From positions 126,001 to 141,234 of the forward strand of contig CAJNDS010000251.1 of NCBI GenBank assembly GCA_905221605.1: 15,234 nucleotides of DNA, in the 5' to 3' direction. The notes under the pieces were generated by a model. The model made no database searches and was not told the origin of the DNA. It saw nothing but the letters and a program-made list of their open reading frames with translations. Origin of the DNA: Symbiodinium natans. Lineage: Eukaryota; Sar; Dinophyceae; Suessiales; Symbiodiniaceae. Within the stretch, counting starts at the first letter, position 1, and each line of letters starts with the position of its first letter. This document shows positions 7,066-13,983 of this stretch, piece after piece. A program made the position numbers and the translations under genes.

Positions 7066-7380
7066 CTACTTAAATGAACTTTGAGCCAGCGAAGCAATGC
7101 AAATCAAGTGCGGCTGGTGCCAAGCTACAGGGGGATCTTTGTTCCAAGCGGCCATGGCTGGAACCCATCGCCTGCTCAAGACTCGGTTTGCGCTCCCAGG
7201 CCTCTTTCCGACATCTTTAGCACTCTCGTAGCGACTTGTAGCGACTAATTCTAAAGCACGCATGTCTGCAGATGGCCAAGTCCTCTTTTCAGCCCTCCAC
7301 GCATGATGCCGGCGGCATTTGCACCGAAACTTGCTGAGCTTCTTGAAAGACTCATGCCATGCAAATTGCCGAGGGACTGA
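7066..7380 (-). CDS. Candidate coding segment, basic protein end
   Basis: The minus strand is open for 104 codons from 7380 to a TAG at 7066, with the first ATG only at 7263. It has a basic Cys/His-containing part (ESFKKLSKFRCKCRRHHAWR), a helical part (MRALELVATSRYESAKDVGK), and a Trp-containing end (MAAWNKDPPVAWHQ). The Cys and His residues do not form a zinc-finger pattern I can name. Being open without ATG for its first 39 codons suits an exon in a split gene. It sits between the multi-exon model at 7619-9641 and the candidate exon at 6814-6894. Confidence 0.25.
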   Translation of the reverse strand, partial: SVPRQFAWHESFKKLSKFRCKCRRHHAWRAEKRTWPSADMRALELVATSRYESAKDVGKRPGSANRVLSRRWVPAMAAWNKDPPVAWHQPHLICIASLAQSSFK

Positions 7381-7387
7381 CTAGCTG

Positions 7388-7408
7388 GCGTACCCTGGGA
7401 GGGTACGC
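7388..7408. repeat. Perfect 9-bp hairpin with 3-base loop
   Basis: GCGTACCCT and AGGGTACGC are exact reverse complements separated by GGG. No U-run follows on either strand, so a bacterial-type terminator is not implied. It is a stable local stem in DNA or RNA. Confidence 0.8.
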
Positions 7409-7618
7409 AGAGGGGATACTTCGGCATGCTTGTCCTGCAACATGCCTCCTTGGCCCGACGGCCTATGACTGCATTCAGGCTGCCCGTGGAATGTAAAACT
7501 GGATTACAGGCTGCTGCGGGCTCCGGCGAAGGGCCTCTCACGATGTGAAAAGAGGTCTGGACAGGCTGTCTGGTATGTACATTTGGGAGACTGCCCCCAG
7601 AGATGGACCCAGGAAGGC

Positions 7619-7651
7619 CTAGTAGCCACCCTCCTCTTCCTCCTCTTCTCC
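7619..7651 (-). CDS. Candidate last micro-exon with acidic tail
   Basis: After the acceptor CGTACACCGCAG the phase-0 frame gives GEEEEEEGGY and a TAG. A C-terminal Glu-rich tail ending in Tyr resembles the general design of tubulin tails (Glu-rich ends, often with terminal Tyr), but nothing else here resembles tubulin. In the alternative frame (EKRRKRR) the same bases would code for a basic run, so frame choice matters. It is the smallest exon of the model (33 bases). Confidence 0.27.
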   Translation of the reverse strand, partial: GEEEEEEGGY

Positions 7652-9641
7652 CTGCGGTGTACGAGACGCAACATCACTGCAATCTGCACCATCGAACTGT
7701 GTGTTTCTGTTGCATCGTCGGCCAATTTGGGCTTTTTGCTACTGCACTCTAATTTTGTTCGACCGGCTGCTGGCTTGCAATTGGTATTGCAAGCCTGCAG
7801 TGCCGTTCTGGGGGGGATGATCCCATACCATACAGGACGCCCATCAGCCCCCCCCCCCAGCCGAACAAGAAGTATTCTGGAGTTTACTCGCGAAAGTGCC
7901 TGGCCGCTGACCAGGCTCTGTGCCGCATTCACCATCTTCTCGTAGCGGTCTTGCTTCACCAACTGATGCAGGGCTTGTTGTGGGACACAGCAACGCCGCA
8001 GTCTGGCTACAATTGTGTCAGTAGCCATCTTTGGCACAAAAAAACACATGCTAAACAGCTGCAACACGCTGTCATTCGGGGCTGCATGGTGTGTGCCTCT
8101 AACCCATGCGTGCCTCTTAACTCTTAACCATGCGAATATCGACCACCACATCACATGGTTCTCCGAGACAAATTGCTACCCTGCCACTCATGGCGAAACC
8201 ATGCGAAACCGACGGTACACTGTACAGGGCCCTACCATCTTGCCTTTGGCCCACAATAACCATTTGACAAAAGATGCCTTGTTCTCCTCGAGCTTCTTAA
8301 GCTCCACCTCCCTCTTCATGATGTACCAGGCCAAGCCTGAATGCAAGCAGCGGAGCTGGTTTAGGGTGCAACTCTTCTGAGGCTTGTTCGCGACTGCGCC
8401 TACTATGCGGGCCCTGCACAAGAAGCTTTTACTTTGAATGCAGATCTGAGACCTCTGAGCCCCCCACTCTCCTGGTCCTGATGGATGACCTTTAAGGATC
8501 TCAGCTCCCTCTGGCCCAGCTCGAGCTTGACCTGCAAACCGGAAGAGAACGCTCCAAGATTCCCTAGGCTGCGCTGGGCCACTGGGCCACTGCCACCAAC
8601 CTCATCAACTTCAACTCAGAAGGTTGGTGCACGTTGAGTGTGGGCAAACTTCGATGTTCTCAACGACCCACACACAAAGAGGGGAGGAGTGAAGGGCTAC
8701 TGTACCAAAGTCGGAGGCTGAAAGCGAATCAAACCCTGAGCCGGGCATGTTGTGCCTTCTCGGCCGCCTTGCCCAACTCCAGCCCCTTCTCCTGGCCCGC
8801 ATGGCTTCGATGCAGGCGTGCCCCAGTTTACAGGGCGACAACATCTTTCAACAAGATGGGCTGGTCAAGAGTCCGGCTGCTGGGGTTTCGCCCATGTGAG
8901 TCCGGATGAGCTTCTTGCAAGGCGAGCCCAAGCTCTCAAGGGAGAGAGGCGGAGAAAGGCTAATGCAGCTGGATCCCACTGCCGTTTGAGATTTCTCTGG
9001 GACATGGCTTCAAACTTTCAGACGGGCTCGCTAAAAAACCACAAAGCCAGACCAAGGCGCCGAAGCCCTCCGTGGCGGTCCTGGATTTGGCCTTCCGTGT
9101 CTTCCAAGATGCGGTCGATGTCGTACACCTCCTGGGAGGCTCTGCTTGGAAGCCTTTGGCCTTGCGGAGTCCTGCTGAGTCCTGCTACTGAGTGCTACTG
9201 TGCTTCGTAATACTCAAGGTCTTTGCGGGCTGCTTTGCTGTGGCATCAGGAGCCCGAGACCGAGGAGGGTTGGCCGACCGGCTGACTGGCCTTGTTGTGC
9301 TTTTCGCCTTGTTCTCGCAGCTTGCTCTTCTCCTGTCATTGAACGTTGACAAAACGACCTGCAAGACGGATCGCGGCATCTAATCACAGCCAAACCCAGG
9401 TTTCAATCCCTGACTGGCTGCCTCGATGAAACTGTAGATGTCCTGGGCAGTAATGATGGCCCACTTCTTGGTTTTCTCCGGCAGATACCTGAAGACCAGG
9501 CTGCGATGAATCTGTTCAAAAGCTTCAAGCACCCGCCCAAGTCGAACCTGGCTGTCATGTGCTCTTCGGGGCATTCCTTCCACTTTCAGCAGCTTCCTCC
9601 GTTTCTGTGCCGAGTTGCTGCCAGTGTTCTTCTTGAACCGT
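7619..9641 (-). CDS. Candidate split gene, charged helical (coiled-coil-like) protein, 8-9 exons
   Basis: Minus-strand exons with compatible phases are: 9594-9641 (optional), 9422-9547, 9291-9332, 9048-9131, 8735-8791, 8453-8531, 8278-8336, 7888-8028 and 7619-7651, ending in TAG. Joined without the optional exon they give about 206 codons, rich in Glu, Lys, Arg, Gln and Leu. Introns are 46-256 bases. All acceptors but one or two are AG|G; donors are GC (after 9422, 9291, 9048, 8278) and GT (after 8735, 8453, 7888). GC donors and AG|G acceptors are reported for dinoflagellates. The true 5' end and start codon were not found. No family is recognised; the composition suggests a structural or scaffold protein. 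The antisense strand shows hydrophobic frames, as expected opposite Lys/Glu-rich helices. Transcript evidence is absent, so exon borders are inference. Confidence 0.38.
7848..7858 (+). repeat. Poly-C run (11 C)
   Basis: Eleven C within what would be the last intron of the split gene model. On the transcript strand it is poly-G near the donor side of that intron. Confidence 0.9.
7888..8028 (-). CDS. Candidate exon, helical segment
   Basis: 47 codons in phase 0 from the acceptor GTGCCAAAG|A to the GT donor TTTCGCGA|GTAAAC. It begins MATDTIVARLRRCCVPQQAL and continues HQLVKQDRYEKMVNAAQSLV. The regular Leu/Val/Ile spacing among charged residues suggests two helices. The internal ATG at 8028 could be an alternative start. 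It joins in phase with the exon ending at 8278 and with the last exon starting at 7651. Confidence 0.35.
8278..8531 (-). CDS. Candidate exon pair, coiled-coil segment
   Basis: The first exon (8531-8453, acceptor GGTTTGCAG|G, donor CAGAG|GTCTCA) reads VKLELGQRELRSLKVIHQDQ and exits after one base of a codon. The second exon (8336-8278, acceptor TGCATTCAG|G, donor AACAAG|GCATCT) supplies the other two bases, then reads LAWYIMKREVELKKLEENK. The split Gly codon is restored exactly across the 116-base intron. The heptad-like run in the second exon is the best coiled-coil signature in the window. An alternative donor (TTCAAA|GTAAAA) would lengthen the first exon to 8433. Confidence 0.35.
8735..8791 (-). 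CDS. Candidate exon, Lys/Glu/Ala helix
   Basis: Nineteen codons between the acceptor GCGGGCCAG|G and the donor CTCAGG|GTTTGA, phase 0 at both ends: EKGLELGKAAEKAQHARLR. The composition is that of a solvent-exposed helix. A longer frame in another register (8611-8844) covers the same DNA but is Arg/Trp/Ser-rich and less regular. Confidence 0.3.
9048..9131 (-). CDS. Candidate exon, helical segment
   Basis: Twenty-eight codons in phase 0 from the acceptor GCCTCCCAG|G to a possible GC donor GGTCTG|GCTTTG. It begins EVYDIDRILEDTEGQIQDRH. Ile, Leu and Ile recur with heptad-like spacing. Other donors (GA at 9081, or GT inside CTTG|GTCTGG) are possible and would change the exit phase. Confidence 0.3.
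9167..9203 (+). repeat. Compound 10-bp tandem duplication
   Basis: GAGTCCTGCT occurs twice exactly in tandem (9167-9186), overlapping a second pair, GCTACTGAGT/GCTACTGTGC (9184-9203). Both have a 10-bp period. It lies in the intron between the candidate exons 9291-9332 and 9048-9131. Confidence 0.85.
9291..9547 (-). CDS. Candidate exon pair, N-terminal part of the split gene model
   Basis: Exon 9547-9422 (42 codons, acceptor GACAGCCAG|G, donor ATCGAG|GCAGCC) reads VRLGRVLEAFEQIHRSLVFR, then YLPEKTKKWAIITAQDIYSF. Exon 9332-9291 (14 codons, acceptor AATGACAG|G, donor AACAAG|GCCAGT) reads EKSKLREQGEKHNK. Both are phase 0 at each end and both donors are GC. The first exon has amphipathic, globular-looking helices; the second is purely charged. 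The long frame upstream is also open (9380-9691), and a further exon, TVQEEHWQQLGTETEE (9594-9641), could precede in phase. Confidence 0.36.
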
Positions 9642-10236
9642 CTGCTCGGTAATGAAGCTTGAGTCCGGAGGCCTCGGCAACACATGAACACGCAGCTCTC
9701 CCGAAGGCTCTTACGACGCCTTCATATATCCGCTAGCTTGGGTCAACCCTCATACCGAAACTTCCGAAACCTATGGATACTTTCGTGCCAACGTATTCGT
9801 AATGCGGTCGATTCATGTCGGATCTAAGGAATCCCAAGTCGATCCTTGTCATCTGGCTGTAGAGGAGCCAAGTGCCCGGCGATTCCGTAGAAAGCAGGTC
9901 AGCGATGCCGCCTCAGCATGTCAAGCTCTACGTTCCAGTCAACTGATCCATGAAGCAAACTTCGTCCTCCAGGTAGGGATACTCCAACGTTCATGCTCTA
10001 AAGGGCTGTGCCCTAATCTCTCTTCACAACATCTTCCCCTTGTCGTTCCCAGTTTCTTGACAGCCAGAGTAAGTGCTGAGTGCGGCACCCCTCATCGGCG
10101 ACCTTGGTGTTCTCGGAGATCGCGGAACACTCCTCGTGCAGTCACATGTAATGACGTGGGTTACAGCAGCTACGCACAATGCACAGCAATTGCAACGGCA
10201 ATTGCATGCAACTACCGGATGCCGGACGGTGGTCAC
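9642..10236. other. Stretch without a strongly supported gene
   Basis: The longest feature is a plus frame of 179 codons from ATG at 9802 to 10341. Its composition (Arg, Ser, Cys, His and Gln scattered evenly, no motif) looks like chance. It overlaps the better-formed minus exon at 10237-10337. A 12-bp near-tandem (GCAATTGCAACG/GCAATTGCATGC) lies at 10186-10209. Confidence 0.4.
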
Positions 10237-10337
10237 TTGAGGCTGCTCAGCGAGAGGCGTGAAGATTGCGCAGAAACCAATAACGAACAACATCAGAATA
10301 GAGAACCACACCGTCGTGGAGCCATGACAGCAGCAAT
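10237..10337 (-). CDS. Candidate exon encoding a membrane helix
   Basis: On the minus strand the acceptor GGCATGTTCTCAG (exon start 10337) leads to 33 full codons ending at a GT donor (CCTCAA|GTGACC), phase 0 at exit. After CCCHGST comes a 17-residue hydrophobic core (VWFSILMLFVIGFCAIF) followed by TPLAEQPQ, a typical membrane-spanning helix with polar flanks. It could be part of a channel or transporter, but no pore or ligand motif is visible. The frame continues 70 codons beyond the donor (to 10024) with Cys/Arg-rich sequence that looks non-coding. Confidence 0.3.
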
Positions 10338-10762
10338 CTGAGAACATGCCAAGACCACAAGGACGAGGAATGGTACCGCCCGCTCGCTTGACCCGGTGGA
10401 CACTTCAGGACCCTTCTACACGCAGAATCCAAATGCTATCCTTTTCTGAGACCTGGCTGAGACCCGCACATGGAATCATCATCAAATCCTTTGCTGCGGA
10501 GATTGCAGCATCCATACAACATGTGGTGTGCCCAGGTTGTGCCTTCGGTCAGCTCCATACCGGTTTCGGCCGTGCTTTCGGCATCGTCCACCTTCGACTA
10601 CGCTGCTCAGCTGTGCGTCATGGACCAGGTTCAACCGAATCCTAAAAGAAGGGTTCTTGTTGAGAGTGCCACGTGGTGTTTGTGCTTGGGGAACCTACGT
10701 AGGCTTTGGCGCCAATGGCCCGATGAACCGGGCATGTAGGGGCCATGATCCTCTTGGCTGGC

Positions 10763-10970
10763 CTCGTGTTTGGACCTGGGATCGTGCTCCCTCGTGACGC
10801 CCCTTATTGGCCTTCAAATCGTCACGTGACTTGGCTTTCGCCTTAGCTTGTGTGTGTCTCGTGACGCGTGGCTCGTGCCTCATGTGTGCCGCATGTCGAA
10901 TCTTACGTCGCATCTCGTATCGTGTCCAAGGTCGGGTCTGGTGTTGTGTTTTGGTGTATTGCACATCGTG
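10763..10970 (+). repeat. TCGTG-rich degenerate tract
   Basis: The pentamer TCGTG occurs seven times in about 210 bases (CCTCGTG, ATCGTG, CTCGTGACGC, CTCGTGACGCG, GCTCGTG, TATCGTG, CATCGTG), along with variants such as CACGTGAC, CTCATG and GGCGTG. On the minus strand it gives a 130-codon Arg/Thr/His/Lys-rich frame (10695-11087) that reflects the repeat. It is probably an eroded short-unit tandem repeat. Confidence 0.6.
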
Positions 10971-10990
10971 TCTCATGCCTGGCGTGTCTA

Positions 10991-12002
10991 GCAAGTGGCC
11001 TGCAGGATCCATTGTGTTCCGTTGATACTCCGTTGATGAGGTCCAGGTTGGCTCTCGCCTCGTAGTGGTCGGTCTTGTCCCGTCCAATCAGGCTTGCGAC
11101 GCCAGACCTCACACACAGATCACCAAAAAATTGGTTGCGCTCAAGGCCCTTTTGATCTCCTTGCGTGCTCTAACTGGAGCCGAAGGCCACAAGGATCCAT
11201 GATGCATCCATGATGCATGTGCTCTCTGACTAAAAGTCTGCCAAGGGCCGCACAAAGTTTCAAACCTAGTTGTTGCATCAGTTGCCGTAGCCAACCGATA
11301 CCCCTTATGATAACCATGCCCTCCAAACGCCATGCATCGCCTGAGGCACGCACTTGCAGACTTGCACGCATTGCTTGAAGAAGCCTTGCCTTAAGCAAAC
11401 CGTGGCTTTGAAAAAGAGTAAGCTGCATGAAGGCCGTGGCCATGTAACCGACACGACACTCCACGACTAACATGTGTGAGGTTACACCTGAACTGGTGAC
11501 GGGTTCAAGCCATTCCATCACGACATGGAATACGCGATGTTCAACGGTGTTTGGGGTGATGGCAAACGTGCATGAGTGTGGTATTGCCGTGGTACAGCGA
11601 AAGCGCAAGTGATTGTTTGCCTGCAGGTCTTTCGGGGCTTGCAACGTTGCCATGTGGATCTAAAGCTTTTTTTCTATAATATGCAACCTGATAGATTCCG
11701 CGGTGGGAACCCTATAGTAACGTGGTATTTACAGAATCGTTGTCAGTTCTATTCAAAGAACAAGGCATGCATGATTCTTCTCGGGCTTGGGCTCTTTACT
11801 CCTGACTGCCTTTACTCTTACTTCGGAGTCCACACTTTGCGGCAGCATGATGAGCGAGCGGAATCTGGATTGCTACACGCGCCAGGAAAGGCACATAACT
11901 TTTTGTATCATACAAGGAAACAACATGTCCGCTTCAATTGCAGCGATAAGCCCCCATCCTGCGCCACCATACCATACACCAGTCGGCACGCGCTGTTCGT
12001 TC
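10991..12002. other. Kilobase without a supportable gene
   Basis: Overlapping frames on both strands include minus 11141-11653 (170 codons) and plus 11576-12121 (181 codons). They are the longest frames of this part but have no motif, no composition bias and no consistent splice context, and each overlaps others. An exact 11-bp tandem (ATCCATGATGC twice) lies at 11195-11216. The bases near 11668-11682 are a short AT-rich patch. Confidence 0.4.
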
Positions 12003-12541
12003 TCACGGAGTCGGCTGTAGTGCCCTGTAAAACTGAGACGGTCCCTCGACCCACTGGGGCCCAGGCTTCGCCTCTCCGCTGGCTGCCTGGGCCTCGACCT
12101 CCTGGGCAGTCGGAGGTGTAGCACACAGTGTAGCACGGTGTAGCATGGTGCAAGCATGCTAACTCGTGGTCTGGCTTTCCATGAGGGCTCTTCACGGCTC
12201 TCCTGCCGCATCTTGTCCTCCGTTTCCCGGTCCTGCGAAATTAAGCGCGTTCGGAGGGCGAAAGAAAGGCCAGTCTGTTGGTGGGCGACTGGTGGAGCAC
12301 AGCTAGCGCGCCGGGGAGCGGGGGAGTTTCAGCGGAGGAAAGGACGCCTGAAATTCAGGAAGGCCATGAATTTGCAGCGGAGGGAGTTCTCCATGAACCC
12401 AAAAAGCATTTTGCCCTGTAGAACTTGCATTAACGATGTCAAGCAAATGCGTCCTCGACCTCAAAATGTTTGGCCTCGGCTTCGCCCAACTGACTGTGAC
12501 ATTCAGGTGAGACCAAAGTGCACAGATCTGTCTTCCATTGC
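12003..12541 (-). CDS. Candidate 3' end of a split gene, three exons
   Basis: Three minus-strand exons join in phase: 12541-12460, 12232-12164 and 12101-12003, ending in TGA. The first enters after AG|G with one base of a split codon, and reads QWKTDLCTLVSPECHSQLGE, then AEAKHFE, with a GT donor (TTTGAG|GTCGAG). The second (acceptor AATTTCGCAG|G) reads DRETEDKMRQESREEPSWKA and leaves at CGA|GTTAGC. The third (acceptor ACTGCCCAG|G) reads EVEAQAASGEAKPGPQWVEG, then PSQFYRALQPTP. Introns are 227 and 62 bases, both GT-AG. The product is hydrophilic and Glu-rich, probably disordered or helical. Family and 5' exons are unknown. Compatible phases at both junctions are the main support. Confidence 0.35.
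12116..12159 (+). repeat. GTGTAGCAC tandem repeat, 10-12 bp units
   Basis: Units are GTGTAGCACACA, GTGTAGCACG, GTGTAGCATG and GTGCAAGCATGC. The array fills most of the proposed 62-base intron (12102-12163) of the three-exon model, so repeat-length change would alter intron size rather than protein. Confidence 0.85.
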
Positions 12542-12805
12542 CTGTGGCTGATGCACCATGCACATGTTTTGCATTCCAGCCGCAATGATTGCAAAGAACA
12601 TGTTCACCAGAACGTACCTGATCATTCACGCTTGCCAGAAACTAAAGCCATCTTTCAAGTTGACAGCGGCCAACACGACTAGCAGACTTGCAGTTGTAGA
12701 GTGTTGGGAAGGACGCCAGCCTGGCCTGAACAGGACCATGTAGGTGTACCAATAGAAATAATACCTGGCGCGACATGCGAGCCGGATGCCCATACCAAAG
12801 GCCCC
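12542..12805. other. Stretch without a supportable gene
   Basis: The minus frame of the preceding exon stays open to about 12603 and includes a Cys-rich bit (LECKTCAWC), which could mean a longer exon. 12642-12863 holds overlapping frames without a motif. Nothing else is seen. Confidence 0.4.
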
Positions 12806-13072
12806 TCATCCCTGGCACTCCAGATGGCAACACCGGAAATACCAGTGATGTTGTGAACTGCACACATCATGATTGCATGCTAACGATGCCTCCTCCTCCT
12901 CCTCCTCCTCCTCCTCCTCCCCTTCATAGGCTACAGAATCTTTTGGTCGTGGCGCACGTACAGCAAGATAAAACAGAAATATCAGCGGATGGAGGTTGAC
13001 AAAGCAGCAAAACATGGCCATGTAATCCCCATTCCAACTACGTCTGTCCGCGGCAAAGACTGACTCGTTGAG
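12806..13072 (-). CDS. Candidate exon with membrane helix and poly-Glu run
   Basis: The minus strand is open for 88 codons from 13072 to a stop at 12806 (internal ATGs at 13027 and 13021). It begins LNESVFAADRRSWNGDYMAM, continues into a hydrophobic helix (MFCCFVNLHPLIFLFYLAV), then RAPRPKDSVAYEG, then ten Glu from the GAG repeat, and a Cys/His-rich end. A GTACGT donor right after the helix (LA|GTACGTGCG, phase 0) may end the exon before the poly-Glu part. If so, poly-Glu is only intronic repeat. No family is recognised. It is probably a membrane protein. Confidence 0.3.
   Translation of the reverse strand, partial: LNESVFAADRRSWNGDYMAMFCCFVNLHPLIFLFYLAVRAPRPKDSVAYEGEEEEEEEEEEASLACNHDVCSSQHHWYFRCCHLECQG
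12889..12920 (+). repeat. CCT microsatellite (GAG on minus)
   Basis: Nearly eleven CCT units. In the minus frame of the candidate exon above it would encode ten consecutive Glu. It is a hypermutable repeat. Confidence 0.95.
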
Positions 13073-13178
13073 TCAAGGCAAAAACGGTACCCGTCACCAT
13101 AGTCCACAGTGACTTGCATTGGAGCAGCACAAGGGCTAGCGTCAGAGCTGGGCTAGCTCGGGGCAGGAAGGATCGAAA

Positions 13179-13334
13179 TCAAAAGATACCCCCAACGTGG
13201 CGGCGGGACGCAAAGCTGTTTGCTTGCCGCATAACCTCAAAGTTCCGGAAGGTTCCAAGGAACATCTGGAAGCCTCGGTCGAGGAGCTCAGGGTTCGCTA
13301 ATCTCAGCCTTCTCGTAAGCTGGTCCACGGACAT
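13179..13334 (-). CDS. Candidate coding segment, 51 codons
   Basis: From ATG at 13334 the minus frame reads MSVDQLTRRLRLANPELLDR, then GFQMFLGTFRNFEVMRQANS and FASRRHVGGIF, then TGA. The pattern of Leu, Phe and Met among charged residues is clearly helix-like and among the most protein-like of the window. The frame is also open about nine codons upstream of the ATG, so it may be an internal exon. A GT donor (TTGGGG|GTATCT) near the end could skip the stop. A plus frame of 97 codons (13114-13407) covers the same DNA. No family is recognised. Confidence 0.28.
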   Translation of the reverse strand: MSVDQLTRRLRLANPELLDRGFQMFLGTFRNFEVMRQANSFASRRHVGGIF

Positions 13335-13624
13335 GCAGTTGGGGGCAGGAAAAGTCTTCGTTTACTCTGTTGTGGAGGCAAAAGCGAACTTGTATGTATG
13401 CGGCTAAGGCACAGGTGATGAGCGAGTGCTGAACCGTGGAAAAGTCTTGCATGATGGTTCCGAAGATCGTGTGGCCCATAGCCACCTTGGGTCCAGAGAA
13501 GCTGGCCATGTGAACTGTGAACCACTGAACAAAACATACAAAAAGACCAGACTTCTGCGCAGTGTGGTGCCACAGGCACAATCGTCAAGCGCTGGCCACG
13601 GATGTCCGCAGCGGAGTGTACAAG
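13304..13624 (-). CDS. Candidate second exon of a secreted-protein model
   Basis: After the acceptor CATGCTCCTCTCAG (exon start 13624) the minus frame runs 106 codons to a stop at 13304. It begins LVHSAADIRGQRLTIVPVAP and has many His and Cys residues (HDLRNHHARLFHGSALAHHL). It joins in phase 0 to the signal-peptide exon 13756-13836 through a 131-base GT-AG intron. Two other minus frames are also open over much of this DNA, one of them reading MASFSGPKVAMGHTIFGTIM, so the frame is uncertain. No family is recognised. Confidence 0.2.
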   Translation of the reverse strand, partial: LVHSAADIRGQRLTIVPVAPHCAEVWSFCMFCSVVHSSHGQLLWTQGGYGPHDLRNHHARLFHGSALAHHLCLSRIHTSSLLPPQQSKRRLFLPPTACPWTSLREG

Positions 13625-13755
13625 CTGAGAGGAGCATGGGCAAGTGCCCCAATTGAGCTTCGTGAGGGAGCGAGGGAGAGAGAACGTGAAGACATACCGG
13701 AATTCTAGACCTAGTACATGGTGCCTCCTGAGAAATGCAAGAGACCAGGTCATAC

Positions 13756-13836
13756 TTGCACAGGTTTCGAACAGGTGTGACAAGGCACATAGCCCATGAG
13801 GAGCACGACCATCACGACCAAGAAACCTGACTTCAT
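13756..13836 (-). CDS. Candidate first exon with signal peptide
   Basis: ATG at 13836 in a favourable context (GCCATGA) starts MKSGFLVVMVVLLMGYVPC, a basic residue followed by a hydrophobic core of about 14 residues and then polar residues with two Cys (CHTCSKPVQ). It ends at a GT donor (GTGCAA|GTATGA) in phase 0. This is the usual layout of an N-terminal signal peptide for entry into the secretory pathway, and could also be a membrane anchor. The next exon is probably 13624-13304; the nearer acceptor at 13728 would require an intron of 28 bases, which is unusually small. Confidence 0.32.
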
Positions 13837-13983
13837 GGCATCTTGGATGGCACGCGGCTCTTGACTTCAGATTCTGTGTGCCCGCCCGACTAGCAACTCG
13901 CACTGGCTCCAAACTCTGTGGTCAGAGTTCAAACCCCATGTACGAATTGCAGCTGGACATTCCACGAGGTATTCGAAAACAAG

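Noticed and set aside
9192-9383. Plus frame of 63 codons resembling a membrane protein (MLLCFVILKVFAGCFAVASG)
   Set aside because: It is antisense to the Lys/Glu-rich candidate exon 9291-9332; antisense of AAG/GAG codons gives Leu/Phe-rich sequence automatically.
9802-10341. 179-codon plus frame starting at ATG 9802
   Set aside because: Among the longest plus frames, but composition is even and motif-free, there is no splice or start context of note, and length is within chance for 15 kb of balanced sequence in six frames.
10695-11087. 130-codon minus frame rich in Arg, His, Thr and Lys
   Set aside because: It follows from the TCGTG-rich tract read in antisense (low-complexity, no motif).
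13853-13945. B-box-like GAGTTCAAACCCC on plus, possible tRNA-derived element
   Set aside because: The only A-box-like sequence is too close upstream, no acceptor-stem pairing is present, and no anticodon arm is visible.
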